A DNA stretch of 64,000 nt from Caulobacter sp. Root343. GTDB taxonomy: Bacteria > Pseudomonadota > Alphaproteobacteria > Caulobacterales > Caulobacteraceae. The notes below the pieces were generated by a model. It had not been told where the DNA came from. It did not search any database and saw only the letters and a list, made by a program, of their open reading frames with translations. Below, in pieces: positions 16,155-25,876 of the stretch. The translations under genes were made by a program, and so were the position numbers. Position 1 is the stretch's first letter; every line of letters starts with the position of its first letter. Location: positions 154,386 through 218,385 of the forward strand of contig NZ_LMDF01000011.1 in the NCBI RefSeq assembly GCF_001425745.1. The letters run 5' to 3'.

Positions 16155-17560
16155 AACAGAACCCGGGGGTTCATGATCCGCTTCGGGTCCAGCGCTCCCC
16201 GGATGGCGCGCAGGGCGGCAACCTCGATCGGGTCCTTGTAGGTCAGGGCCTCCAGCGTCTTCATCGTCCCCAGGCCGTGCTCGGCGCTGATCGAGCCCGA
16301 GAAGGTCGCGGTGATGTCGTGGACGATCTTGGCCCCCGCCTCGCGCAGGGCGTCGTGGGCGTCGTCGTCGTCGCCGACCGGCCGCAGCACGTCGTAATGG
16401 ACATTGCCGTCGCCGACATGGCCGAAGGCGACGATGCGGGTCCCCGGAAAGGCCTTCTCGATCGCGGCGTTGGCCTGGCCGATGAAGTCCGGGATCTTCG
16501 AGACCGGCACCGAGACGTCGTGCTTCCACACCGCGCCTTCGGGTTTCTGGCCTGCGGAGTGGCCTTCGCGAATATGCCAGAAGGCCTTCATCTGGGCTTC
16601 GGTCTGGGCCACCGCCGCATCGGCGATCAGGCCGCCTTCCAGAGCGCCGGCCAGCAGCCGTTCCAACGCCGCCTCGGCCGCGCCGGGCTCGCCGCTGGCG
16701 ACCTCGATCAGCACGTACCAGGGATAAACCTCGGGCAGCGGATCGCGCAGGCCCGGTACGTTGCGGACGGTCAGTTCGAAGCCCAGGCGGCCCATCAGCT
16801 CGAAGGCCTCGACCGCGCCGCCGGTCTCGTCCTTGGCCCGGGCCAGCAGCCGGATGGCGTCGGCCGGCGAGGCCAGGCCGACGATGGCCACGGCCCGCGA
16901 GGCCAGCAGGGCGTGCAGCTTCAGGCTGGCCGCCGTGACCACGCCCAGCGTGCCCTCGGCCCCGATCAAGAGCTGCTTGAGGTCGTAGCCGGTGTTGTCC
17001 TTGCGCAGGCGCTTGAGGCCGTTCCAGATCTCGCCATTGGGCAGCACCGCCTCGATCCCCAGCACCTGCTCGCGCATCATGCCATAGCGCAGCACGGCCG
17101 TGCCGCCGGCGTTGGTCGAGATCAGGCCGCCGATCGTGCACGAGCCTTCCGAGGCCACACCCACGGTGAAGCGGCGACCGACCTTGGCCGCCTGCTGGTG
17201 GGCTTCGTAGAGGGTGACGCCGGCCTCCAGCACCATGGCGTCGTCGATCGGATCGACGTCGCGGATCGCCTTCAGCTTCTCGGTGGTCAGCAGGATCTCG
17301 CCGTGCGGGATCTGGCCGGCGACCAGGCCGGTGTTGCCGCCCTGGGGGGTGATCGCCACGCCCTCGGCCGCGCAGATGCCGACCACGGCGGCGACCTCGG
17401 CGGTCGAGCGCGGCGTGACCAGCAGCGGCGTCTCGCCCTTCCAGCGGCCGCGCCACTCGACCAGCTTGGGCGCGATCACGTCGGGATCCTGGCTCCAGCC
17501 ACCTTCGCCGAGCACGGCCTTCAGGCGGGAGACGACATCAGCGGGAACGGGCTTGGTCAT
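16151..17560 (-). CDS. FAD-linked D-2-hydroxyacid dehydrogenase (GlcD/D2HGDH-like)
   Basis: 469 residues. An FAD-binding type 4 domain has TPQGGNTGLVAGQ (about 70-82) and EGSCTIGGLISTNAGG. A C-terminal FAD-oxidase domain has the metal/substrate motif HVGDGNVHYDV and EHGLGTMK near the end. This layout and length fit D-2-hydroxyglutarate or D-lactate dehydrogenases feeding electrons to the respiratory chain. Which substrate is used cannot be told from sequence. It closes a run of five minus-strand genes starting at yceI. Confidence 0.9.
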   Translation of the reverse strand: MTKPVPADVVSRLKAVLGEGGWSQDPDVIAPKLVEWRGRWKGETPLLVTPRSTAEVAAVVGICAAEGVAITPQGGNTGLVAGQIPHGEILLTTEKLKAIRDVDPIDDAMVLEAGVTLYEAHQQAAKVGRRFTVGVASEGSCTIGGLISTNAGGTAVLRYGMMREQVLGIEAVLPNGEIWNGLKRLRKDNTGYDLKQLLIGAEGTLGVVTAASLKLHALLASRAVAIVGLASPADAIRLLARAKDETGGAVEAFELMGRLGFELTVRNVPGLRDPLPEVYPWYVLIEVASGEPGAAEAALERLLAGALEGGLIADAAVAQTEAQMKAFWHIREGHSAGQKPEGAVWKHDVSVPVSKIPDFIGQANAAIEKAFPGTRIVAFGHVGDGNVHYDVLRPVGDDDDAHDALREAGAKIVHDITATFSGSISAEHGLGTMKTLEALTYKDPIEVAALRAIRGALDPKRIMNPRVLF

Positions 17561-17610
17561 GGCGGGAAGATACGCCTCCGGCGGTGTCGATGTCAGTATC
17601 TGCGGCGGAA

Positions 17611-17928
17611 CTAGCCCAGGGTCGGATCAGGCAGGCCTCGGATGTCGCGCCAATATTCCTCGCGCACGTCGTCGTCGATCACGGGCGGAGCGCCCGCGCC
17701 CTTGAACAGCCGGTCGGCGCCGTCCTTGCGCGCCCGGGCGATCCAGTACGGATGGCCCGTCACGCTGTCCTGGAAATTGGCCTTCAGGCCCGAGTGACGC
17801 AGCGCCGTGAACGACTGGCCGGCATAGTGCAGGGTCTCGCCGCTCTTGGACGATCCTACCCGCCCGATCCGCGCCGGCCCGTTCACCCCCTTGGACTTGT
17901 CCTCGACATACATGATCCGGGATTTCAT
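17611..17928 (-). CDS. Small conserved protein of unknown function (105 aa)
   Basis: 105 residues, soluble. Conserved-looking blocks are RIMYVEDKSKGVNGPARIGR, GETLHYAGQSFTAL, KANFQDSVTGHPYWI and a C-terminal VREEYWRDIRG. Proteins of this pattern are widespread, and I recall some carrying an unsupported deoxyxylulose-phosphate synthase name; nothing here resembles that much larger enzyme. It starts 4 bp after the TsaC/Sua5 stop and is thus likely in the same operon. Confidence 0.7.
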   Translation of the reverse strand: MKSRIMYVEDKSKGVNGPARIGRVGSSKSGETLHYAGQSFTALRHSGLKANFQDSVTGHPYWIARARKDGADRLFKGAGAPPVIDDDVREEYWRDIRGLPDPTLG

Positions 17929-17932
17929 CGGT

Positions 17933-18910
<978 letters not shown>

Positions 18911-20146
18911 TCGCCCTGTCCAACCCCGAACGTGGTCCGGTCGAGGGTGGTTACACCGCGCGCGGTCGCCGTGTCGCCGTCGATCTTCAGCGAGAACGGC
19001 AGGCTGAGCGGCTTTTTCACGCCGCGCAGGTCCAGGGTCCCGTCGGCGACGAACTTGCCCTCGCCGGTCTTGCGGAACTTGCTGGCGGTGAAGGTGGCCT
19101 TCGGGTGCTCGGCGGTGTCGAAGAAGTCGCCGCTGGGCAGGCTCTGGTCGCGCTGGTCGTCGCCGGTGGCGGCCGAGCCCATGTCGACGTTCACGGTCAG
19201 CTTCGAGCGGTCCAGGGCTTCGGGCGAGAACAGGATGTCGGCGGTCCAGGTCTTGAACCGACCCTCGATGGCGCTGCCCGACCAGGCGGCGGTGAAGGTC
19301 AGGCTGGAGCCCTTCTGGACGGACCAGGCGACCGGGTCCTTGAGCTCGGAGACCGGCGCGACGGCCTCGGCGGCGGGCGGCCCGGCCAAGGCCGGCGGCG
19401 GCGCGGCGGCGGGCGTCTCCACCGGAGCGGCTTCGACGGGCGGCGCGGCGGGGGCGGCCTTGAGGGCGGGCCTGTAGAGGAAGCCGGCGGCGATCACGGC
19501 GACGACCGCGACAGCGGCCAGCCAGGCGCGCGGCTCTTTCCAGCCGGGACGGGCGCCGGGGGCCATGTGGCCGAACACCGCGTCGCGGTCGAGCAGCTGG
19601 TGCTTGGCCACCGCGCCCAGGTGCAGGGCCAGCAGTCCATAGACCAGCCAGACCAGCGCGTGGTGGCTGGTCTCACCGGTCTTGTACCAAAGGTGTTTGG
19701 GGCCCGCCGCCAGTTCCGGCACTAGCGGCAGGTGCGGCCACGGTACGGTCCCATATAGCAGGGTCGGGATATTCACCTTGCTGGCCGAGACCATGATCCA
19801 GCCCGTCAGCGGCAGGCCGATCATGATCACGTAGAAGCCGACATGGACCAGCTTGGCCGCGACCCGCTCCCAGCGGGGCTGGTCGGCCGGGGCCAGCGGC
19901 ACGGGATTGACCAGCCGCCAGCCCAGCCGCAGCAGGCTGAGCAGCAGGATGGTGATGCCGATCGACTTGTGCAGCTGGAACAGGGCGTAGGTCGTCGGGC
20001 CCTTGGGCCCGTCGTCCATCCGCCAGCCCAGGATGATCTGGAAGAAGATGGCCGCGGCGATCAGCCAGTGAATGACGATCGCCACTGTCGTGTAGCGCGT
20101 ACGGCTTGCGGCCATGGACTTCTCCCAGATCCCGGTTCGGTAACGC

Positions 20147-20779
20147 TTACTTCTTTTCGAACTCGACCTCGATGTTCAAGGTCACGTCGTCGCCGATCAA
20201 CGGCGCGTACTTGCCGACGCCATATTCCGAGCGTTTGATCGTGGTCGTCGCCGAGAATCCGGTCCGGGTCTGAAGCGGGATCATGCCCGAGCCGACGCCG
20301 TTGAAGGTGACGTCCAGCACCACCGGCTTGGTCACGCCGTGGAAGGTCAGGTCGCCGGTCACCGAGCCGTGCTGGCCGTCGCCGATGTCGATCGCGGTCG
20401 AGACGAAGGTGATGGTCGGGTACTTGGCCGCCTCCAGCCAGCCGTCGCCGGTCAGTTCCTTGTTGAACTTCAGGCCGAACGCGTCGGCGCCGGTGGCGGT
20501 GTCCAGCGAGGCCGGGTCGACGGTGACGTTCAGCTTGGTCGTCGCGGGCGACTTCGGATCGTACTGGAAGTCGGCGTCCAGCTTGGTGAAGCGCAGGGTG
20601 TAGTTCGAAAAGCCCATGTGCTTGAGCTTGGCGGTCAGGGTCGCGTGGCTCTTGTCGAGCACATAGTGGCCGGCGGGCAGGTCGGCCGGCTTGACCGACG
20701 ACACGCCCGGCGCGGCCAGGGCGGCGGGGGCCGTGAACAGGACCGCCGTCAGGGCGAGGTAAGCGAGGGGACGAGACAT
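20147..20779 (-). CDS. YceI-family periplasmic protein
   Basis: 210 residues with a cleavable signal peptide (MSRPLAYLALTAVLFTAPAA, cut near ALAAPG). The mature YceI barrel has the usual opening GHYVLDKSHATLTAKLKHMG, the KYPTITFVS strand and the FSATTTIKRSEYGVGKY block near the end. The family binds isoprenoid quinones or related amphiphiles in the periplasm. It is first in the run yceI - b561/YceI - tsaC, which pairs a free and a membrane-tethered YceI domain. Confidence 0.93.
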   Translation of the reverse strand: MSRPLAYLALTAVLFTAPAALAAPGVSSVKPADLPAGHYVLDKSHATLTAKLKHMGFSNYTLRFTKLDADFQYDPKSPATTKLNVTVDPASLDTATGADAFGLKFNKELTGDGWLEAAKYPTITFVSTAIDIGDGQHGSVTGDLTFHGVTKPVVLDVTFNGVGSGMIPLQTRTGFSATTTIKRSEYGVGKYAPLIGDDVTLNIEVEFEKK

Positions 20780-21010
20780 CGGGGAAGACTCCAGGAATTA
20801 AAACAGCAGCAGTTACCGTTTCACGGAATTAGGAACTCCACCGTGCGATGGAAGGGGCTGGCGATCACGAGCCCGTGATCCGCTGCTCATAGCTGTGGTG
20901 AACCTCGACAATGGCGGACTTGCGGCGGTGGCGCATCGGGACGCGCCGCGCTTGGCGCGCGCGGTCGGGCCGCCTAAACAGATCGCCGATAACCTGGAGC
21001 TCGGCCGACC

Positions 21011-22768
21011 ATGACCTATCGCGCCCCCGTCCGCGACCTCGCCTTTTCGCTGCGCCACGCGGCGGACTTCGGACGGCTGGCCGACGCCTTCCCCGAGGCG
21101 GATACGGATACGGTGGCGGCGGTTCTGGAGGCGGCCGGGGCCTTCGCGGCCGACGTGCTGGCCCCGCTGAACCGCCAGGGCGACCTGGTCGGCGCCAAGC
21201 TGGAGAACGGCGCGGTCCGCTGTGCGCCCGGCTTCGTCGACGCCTACCAGCAGTTCGCCCAAGGCGGTTGGGCCAGCCTCGCGGCCCCGCCCGAGCACGG
21301 CGGCCAGGGCCTGCCCAAGACCCTGGAGGTCTGCGTGCTGGAAATGGTCCAGGCCGCCAACATGGCCTTCGGCCTGTGCCCCATGCTGAGCCTGGGCGCC
21401 ATCGAGGCCCTGGAGCATCACGGGTCGGATCGTCAGAAGCATCTCTATCTTCCGAAACTGGTGTCCGGCGAATGGACCGGCACTATGAATCTCACTGAAC
21501 CGCACGCAGGTTCAGATCTGGCCGCGCTAACGACGGTCGCGGCGCCGGATGGCGACGGCGGCTGGCGGATCACCGGCCAGAAGATCTTCATCACCTGGGG
21601 CGACCACGACGCGGCCGACAACATCGTCCACCTGGTCCTGGCCCGCACGCCCGACGCCCCGTCCGGCGTGAAGGGGATCTCGCTGTTCCTGGCCCCCAAG
21701 GTGCTGGTCGGCGAGGACGGCGCTCTGGGCGAGGCCAACGGCGTCCGGGTCGGCGGGCTTGAGCACAAGCTGGGCATCCACGGCTCGCCCACCTGCGTGA
21801 TGCTGTTCGAAGACGCCAAGGCCGAGCTGGTCGGCGGTCTGGGCCAGGGCCTGCCCAACATGTTCACGATGATGAACGCCGCCCGCCTGCAGGTCGGGAC
21901 CCAAGGCGTGGCGATCGCCGAGCGCGCCTATCAGCAGGCGCTGGCCTTCAGCCAGGAGCGCGCCCAGGGCCGCTCGGCCTGGACCGGGGCCTATCCCTCG
22001 CGCCTGTTCGACCATCCGGACGTGCGCCGCACGCTGGTGCTGATGAAGGCCCACATCGAGGCGGCGCGCGGTATCTGCCTGTCGACCGCCGTCGCCGCCG
22101 ACCTGTCGCGCGCCGCCGCCGACGAAGCGACCCGCACGGCCGCCAAGCTGCGCGAGGAGCTCTTGACCCCGATCGCCAAGGCCTGGTCGACCGACGTCGG
22201 CGTCTGGGTCGCCTCGCAAGGACTGCAGGTCCACGGCGGCATGGGCTTCATCGAGGAGACCGGCGCGGCCCAGCACTACCGCGACGCCCGCATCGCCCCG
22301 ATCTACGAGGGGACCAACGGCATCCAGGCCATCGACCTGGTCGGCCGCAAGCTGATGCTGGGCGAAGGCCAGGCGGTCGGCGACCTGATGGACGACATCC
22401 GCGACACCATCGAGATCCTGGTCGCCGGCGACCTCAAGGCCGTCGGCCTGCGCCTGGAAGCGGCCCTCGACGCCGCCGCCAGCGCCACCGCCTGGCTGAT
22501 CGAGCGTCGGACCAAGTCGATGCCGGACGCCCTGTCGGGGGCCACGGCCTATCAGAAGCTGCTCGGCGACGTGGTCGGCGGCTGGATGCTGGCCAAGGGC
22601 GCCCTGGCGGCCTCGGACGAGGCCGACACGGCCTGGGCCGAGAGCAAGCGCGGCCTGGCGCGGGTGTTCGCCGAGGCTGTGCTGGCCCAGGTTCCGGGCG
22701 CGGCGGCGGGCGTGATGCTGGGCGCGGCGGACCTGGAGGCGATGACGCCGGAAGTGCTGGGGGCTTAA
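21011..22768 (+). CDS. Acyl-CoA dehydrogenase (FadE-like, long C-terminal form)
   Basis: 585 residues. FAD/substrate blocks are TGTMNLTEPHAGSDLAALTT and RITGQKIFITWGDHD. The helical C-terminal domain has ARLQVGTQGVAIAERAYQ and QVHGGMGFIEETGAAQHYRD. The catalytic Glu lies in IYEGTNGIQAIDLVGRK. Family enzymes oxidise acyl-CoA at the alpha-beta position and pass electrons to ETF. The extra roughly 150 residues after the active-site Glu mark the subgroup with a C-terminal extension. It is monocistronic, followed by a palindromic repeat at 22784-22880. Confidence 0.93.
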   Translation: MTYRAPVRDLAFSLRHAADFGRLADAFPEADTDTVAAVLEAAGAFAADVLAPLNRQGDLVGAKLENGAVRCAPGFVDAYQQFAQGGWASLAAPPEHGGQGLPKTLEVCVLEMVQAANMAFGLCPMLSLGAIEALEHHGSDRQKHLYLPKLVSGEWTGTMNLTEPHAGSDLAALTTVAAPDGDGGWRITGQKIFITWGDHDAADNIVHLVLARTPDAPSGVKGISLFLAPKVLVGEDGALGEANGVRVGGLEHKLGIHGSPTCVMLFEDAKAELVGGLGQGLPNMFTMMNAARLQVGTQGVAIAERAYQQALAFSQERAQGRSAWTGAYPSRLFDHPDVRRTLVLMKAHIEAARGICLSTAVAADLSRAAADEATRTAAKLREELLTPIAKAWSTDVGVWVASQGLQVHGGMGFIEETGAAQHYRDARIAPIYEGTNGIQAIDLVGRKLMLGEGQAVGDLMDDIRDTIEILVAGDLKAVGLRLEAALDAAASATAWLIERRTKSMPDALSGATAYQKLLGDVVGGWMLAKGALAASDEADTAWAESKRGLARVFAEAVLAQVPGAAAGVMLGAADLEAMTPEVLGA

Positions 22769-22783
22769 GCACCCACAATAGAT

Positions 22784-22880
22784 TGTCATCCCGGAAGCCT
22801 CACAGAGGCTATCCGGGACCGCCGGAAGCGCTGAGCTTCCTGCGGTCCCGGCTCTCCGCTGCGCTACGGCCGGGATGACA
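22784..22880. repeat. Nested palindromic intergenic repeat (family C)
   Basis: TGTCATCCCGG (22784-22794) is mirrored by CCGGGATGACA (22870-22880). Inside, GGGACCGC pairs with GCGGTCCC and GGAAGC with GCTTCC, giving a cruciform-like element with a long central arm. It fills the space between the acyl-CoA dehydrogenase and the convergent hydrolase and probably also terminates both transcripts. Its build resembles dispersed REP-type elements. Confidence 0.8.
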
Positions 22881-22891
22881 GTGAAGGCGGA

Positions 22892-23860
22892 CTACGCCTT
22901 GAAGAACGCCAGCAGATCCGCGTTGATCACCTCGGGGTGCGTGGACGCCATGCCGTGCGGCAAGCCCGGATAGGTCTTCAGCGTCCCCTTCTTCAGCAAC
23001 TTGATGGCCAAGTGGGCGCTGTCGGCGATCGGGACGATCTGGTCGTCCTCGCCGTGCAGGATCAGCACCGGCACGTCGATCTTCTTCAGGTCGTCGGTGA
23101 AGTCGGTTTCCGAGAAGGCCTTGATGCAGTCGTAGTGGGCCTTGGCGCCGCCGGCCATGCCCTGCCGCCACCAGTTGTCGATCAGGCCCTGGCTGACCTT
23201 GGCGCCCGGACGGTTGAAGCCGAAGAACGGCCCCTCGGGGATGTCGCGGAAGAACTGGGCGCGGTTGGCGACCAGGGCGGCGCGGAAGTTGTCGAACACC
23301 TCGATTGGCAGGCCGCCCGGATTGGCGGGCGTCTTCAGCATGATCGGCGGCACGGCGCCGATCAGCACCGCCTTGGCCACGCGGCCCGGCTTGGCGCGGG
23401 CGACATAGTGGGCGACCTCGCCGCCGCCGGTCGAGTGACCGACATGGATGGCGTTCTTCAGGTCGAGGAAGTCGGTCACGGCCGCGACGTCGGCGGCGTA
23501 GGTGTCCATCTCGTTGCCGGTGTCGGTCTGGGTCGAGCGGCCGTGGCCGCGGCGGTCATGGGCGATGACCCGGAAGCCCTTCAGGCGGAAGAACATCATC
23601 TGGGCGTCCCAGTCGTCGGCGCTGAGCGGCCAGCCGTGGTGGAACACGATCGGCTGGGCGGTCTTGGGGCCCCAGTCCTTGTAGAAGATCTGGACGCCAT
23701 CCTTGGTGGTGACGAAACCGCTCTCGGCGCGGTCAGCGGAAGCGGCGGCGGTCTTCGGCGCGGCTTGCGCGGCTTCGCCCAGCGAAGCGGCGGCGGCGGC
23801 GGCGAGACCCAGGCCGGCGGTCATCACGCCGCGGCGGGAAGCTTGGTTCGACTGGCTCAT
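22892..23860 (-). CDS. Exported alpha/beta hydrolase (chloroperoxidase/esterase type)
   Basis: 322 residues from the ATG at 23860 (AGGGA 7 nt upstream). A twin-arginine-like leader SRRGVMTAGLGLAAAAAA precedes the hydrolase. Ser of GHSTGGGEV is the nucleophile, Asp in LHGEDDQIVP and His in LPHGMAS complete the triad, and IVFHHGWPLSADDWDAQM with HDRRGHGRS gives the perhydrolase/arylesterase signature. Such enzymes hydrolyse aryl esters and can form peracids. It is divergent from an OhrR-like MarR regulator with two palindromes between them, so it is probably induced by organic peroxide or a related signal. Confidence 0.92.
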   Translation of the reverse strand: MSQSNQASRRGVMTAGLGLAAAAAASLGEAAQAAPKTAAASADRAESGFVTTKDGVQIFYKDWGPKTAQPIVFHHGWPLSADDWDAQMMFFRLKGFRVIAHDRRGHGRSTQTDTGNEMDTYAADVAAVTDFLDLKNAIHVGHSTGGGEVAHYVARAKPGRVAKAVLIGAVPPIMLKTPANPGGLPIEVFDNFRAALVANRAQFFRDIPEGPFFGFNRPGAKVSQGLIDNWWRQGMAGGAKAHYDCIKAFSETDFTDDLKKIDVPVLILHGEDDQIVPIADSAHLAIKLLKKGTLKTYPGLPHGMASTHPEVINADLLAFFKA

Positions 23861-23892
23861 GATCATCCCTCATCTCTTTCTCGCGACAATCA

Positions 23893-23904
23893 TTATCGCG
23901 ATAA
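23893..23904. promoter_or_regulatory. Palindrome TTATCGCGATAA, operator candidate 1
   Basis: A perfect 12-bp palindrome, 32 bp upstream of the hydrolase ATG at 23860. A second related site lies 46 bp further on, before the MarR gene. The surrounding stretch is far more AT-rich than its flanks, as expected of a divergent promoter region. Confidence 0.65.
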
Positions 23905-23950
23905 CTATATGCGGTCTAAACCCGAACCGAGGCCGTGTCCATAAATTTCT

Positions 23951-23977
23951 TTATCGCGATATCATTGTTCGTGATAA
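23951..23977. promoter_or_regulatory. TTATCGCGATA...TTCGTGATAA, operator candidate 2
   Basis: The left half TTATCGCGA faces TTCGTGATAA in inverted orientation, and the left half repeats the first ten bases of the palindrome at 23893. It ends 28 bp before the ATG of the OhrR-like gene, so binding there would give autoregulation. Confidence 0.6.
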
Positions 23978-24005
23978 AAAGAATTCATGACGATCGGAGA
24001 CGCCA

Positions 24006-24431
24006 ATGACGCGCCCGCTGAATGAGCAGATCTGCTTCACCCTGTACGCCACCAGCATGGCGATCACCCGGGCCTACAAGCCCCTGCTCGACGAGCTGGG
24101 CCTGACCTATCCGCAGTATCTGGTGCTCAGCGTGCTGGGCGAAAACAACAACTTGACCATCGGGGGCGTCGCCGCGCGGCTGGACCTGGAATCCAGCACG
24201 GTGACGCCCCTGGTCAAGCGCCTGGAGGCCGCCGGCCTGGTGGCGCGACGACGCGGCGTCGAGGACGAGCGCAAGGTCGAGGTGACGATGACAAAGGCCG
24301 GCCAGGCGCTGCTGGACCGCTCGGGCTGCCTGGGCGACCTTTTGATGGAGCGCTCGGGCATGGACGGCGAGGCGCTGGGCGCGCTGAACGCGCGGATCCA
24401 GGCGCTGCGGTCGGAGATCGTGAAGGGGTAG
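24006..24431 (+). CDS. MarR-family regulator, OhrR-like
   Basis: 141 residues with a winged-helix core (IGGVAARLDLESSTVTPLVKRLEAAGLVARRR, about 52-83; wing EDERKVEVTMT). The N-terminal QICFTLYATS with Cys10 matches the peroxide-sensing Cys region of OhrR, and Cys108 sits where the two-Cys OhrR of Xanthomonas has its second Cys. It should therefore sense organic hydroperoxides by disulfide formation (inference from residues). The usual partner, an Ohr peroxidase, is missing here; the divergent alpha/beta hydrolase takes that place. Confidence 0.85.
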   Translation: MTRPLNEQICFTLYATSMAITRAYKPLLDELGLTYPQYLVLSVLGENNNLTIGGVAARLDLESSTVTPLVKRLEAAGLVARRRGVEDERKVEVTMTKAGQALLDRSGCLGDLLMERSGMDGEALGALNARIQALRSEIVKG

Positions 24432-24534
24432 GGGGAGCTGTCGCGGAGCGACTGAGGGGGCCAGCTGGACCTAGGCCGCATTAGCCCCCTCCGACCCTCC
24501 GGGCCACCTCCCCCGCAACGCGGGGGAGGTGAGT
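24432..24534. repeat. Intergenic repeat, family A copy 1, with terminator-like hairpin
   Basis: GGGGGAGCTGTCGCGGAGCG and the following GACTGAGGGGGCC recur, inverted, at 25762-25868. The copy ends in a 12-bp hairpin (24505-24516 with 24520-24531, loop AAC). Located between convergent genes, it probably terminates both. Confidence 0.7.
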
Positions 24535-24541
24535 CACAGCC

Positions 24542-25024
24542 TTACAGCTGCTCCAGCAGGTACTCGGCCGACGAGACCTTGAACTGGCCGGCTTCCTCGA
24601 CGTGCAGCTGGGTGACGACGCCGTCCTTGGCGATCAGCGAGTAGCGCTGCGAGCGCGGGCCCATGCCGAACTTGCTGCCGTCGAAGTCCAGGCCGACCGC
24701 GCGGGTGAAGTCGCCGTTGCCGTCGGCCAGCAGCAGGACTTCGTCGCTGATGCCCTGGTCCTTGCCCCAGGCCTTCATCACGAAGACGTCGTTGACCGAG
24801 ATGCAGGCGATCGTGTCGACGCCCTTCGCCTTCAGTTCGTCGGCCTTCTCCTTGAAGCCCGGCAGGTGCTTGGCCGAGCAGGTCGGGGTGAAGGCGCCGG
24901 GCACGGCGAACAGGGCGACGGTCTTGCCCTTGAAGATGTCGTCGGTGGTGATCGGCGCCGGCCCTTCGGCCGTGCTGGTCATGAAAGTCGCCGCGGGAAG
25001 CGTGTCGCCAACCTTGATCGCCAT
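24542..25024 (-). CDS. Peroxiredoxin, Prx5/AhpE-like subgroup
   Basis: 160 residues from the ATG at 25024. The motif PGAFTPTCSAKHLPGF (about 43-58) contains the peroxidatic Cys with Thr two residues before it. The length and QRYSLIAKDGVVTQLHVEE block fit the Prx5 group, which reduces H2O2 and alkyl hydroperoxides using glutathione or thioredoxin. The longer upstream reading is rejected since family members begin at MAIKVGDTLP. It lies close to the OhrR-like regulator, though with its own promoter region. Confidence 0.93.
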   Translation of the reverse strand: MAIKVGDTLPAATFMTSTAEGPAPITTDDIFKGKTVALFAVPGAFTPTCSAKHLPGFKEKADELKAKGVDTIACISVNDVFVMKAWGKDQGISDEVLLLADGNGDFTRAVGLDFDGSKFGMGPRSQRYSLIAKDGVVTQLHVEEAGQFKVSSAEYLLEQL

Positions 25025-25149
25025 GGGCCGTGTTCCTCTGTGTGGGTGGGTAGCGTCGCCTCGAATATCCCTCGCCGAGGCGGCCGCCAAGCGCGCTTTC
25101 ATAACGTGTTCGACTTGAAACCGTCACACCGAAAGCCAATGCTGTCCTG

Positions 25150-25752
25150 ATGGCCAGCTTCATCGACCAAGACGATCCGAATGGCGAAGACGGCGAGTTC
25201 CTGACCGGGCGGCTGCTGGTGGCCATGCCCGGCATCGAGGACCCGCGCTTCGAGCGCACGGTGCTCTATCTGTGCGCCCATGACGAGGACCAGGCCATGG
25301 GCCTGGCGGTGAATCGGCCGGTCGACGGCCTGACCGTGTACGAGCTGCTGGAGCGCCTGGGCGTGAAGTCCGACATCCAGGCGCCGAGCGACCTCGTCCT
25401 GCTGGGCGGGCCGATCGAGCGCGAGCGGGGCTTCGTCCTGCACACCGACGACTTCGTCTCGCCGGACTCGACCCTGCCGGTGGCCGACGGCCTGGGCCTC
25501 ACCGCCACCCGTGACGTGCTGGACGCCATGGCCAGCCGCATGCGCCGCCCGCGCAAGGCGATCCTGGCCCTAGGCTATGCCGGCTGGGGCCCCGGCCAGC
25601 TGGAGCAGGAGCTGCGCGACAACATCTGGCTGATCTGCGACGCCGACGAAGGAATCCTGTTCGACGAGGACCACGAGCACAAATGGACCCGGGCCCTGGC
25701 CAAGCTGGGGATCTCGGCGGACCATCTGTCGGCGCAGGCGGGGCGGGCTTAG
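25150..25752 (+). CDS. YqgE/AlgH family protein
   Basis: 200 residues with the family hallmarks LTGRLLVAMPGIEDPRFERTV, GLAVNRPVDG, LLGGPIERERGFVLH and ALGYAGWGPGQLEQELRDN. UPF0301 proteins are conserved in proteobacteria; AlgH is linked to alginate and virulence regulation in pseudomonads, but the biochemistry is unknown. Divergent from the peroxiredoxin, with a 125-bp shared upstream region. A family A repeat follows its stop. Confidence 0.93.
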   Translation: MASFIDQDDPNGEDGEFLTGRLLVAMPGIEDPRFERTVLYLCAHDEDQAMGLAVNRPVDGLTVYELLERLGVKSDIQAPSDLVLLGGPIERERGFVLHTDDFVSPDSTLPVADGLGLTATRDVLDAMASRMRRPRKAILALGYAGWGPGQLEQELRDNIWLICDADEGILFDEDHEHKWTRALAKLGISADHLSAQAGRA

Positions 25753-25761
25753 GTCTGCGCC

Positions 25762-25868
25762 GCCCCCTCAGTCGGCTTTCGCCGACAGCTCCCCCATAAA
25801 GGGGAAGCAGTAACCGGACATCTCCTCCCCCTTTATGGGGGAGCTGGCCCGACAGGGCCGGAGGGGGC
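25762..25868. repeat. Intergenic repeat, family A copy 2, with perfect 18-bp stem
   Basis: The outer arms GCCCCCTC and GAGGGGGC enclose a perfect 18-bp inverted repeat (25787-25804 with 25828-25845, AGCTCCCCCATAAAGGGG). The left part (CAGTCGG...CCGACAGCTCCCCC) matches copy 1 at 24432 in opposite orientation. It lies between convergent yqgE and pdeA and is likely transcribed into a strong hairpin. Confidence 0.8.
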
Positions 25869-25876
25869 CGGGCCGC

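Noticed and set aside
25762..25868. Reading the family A element as a CRISPR-like or attachment site
   Set aside because: It is a two-arm hairpin with two copies nearby, no array of repeats, and no adjacent recombinase.
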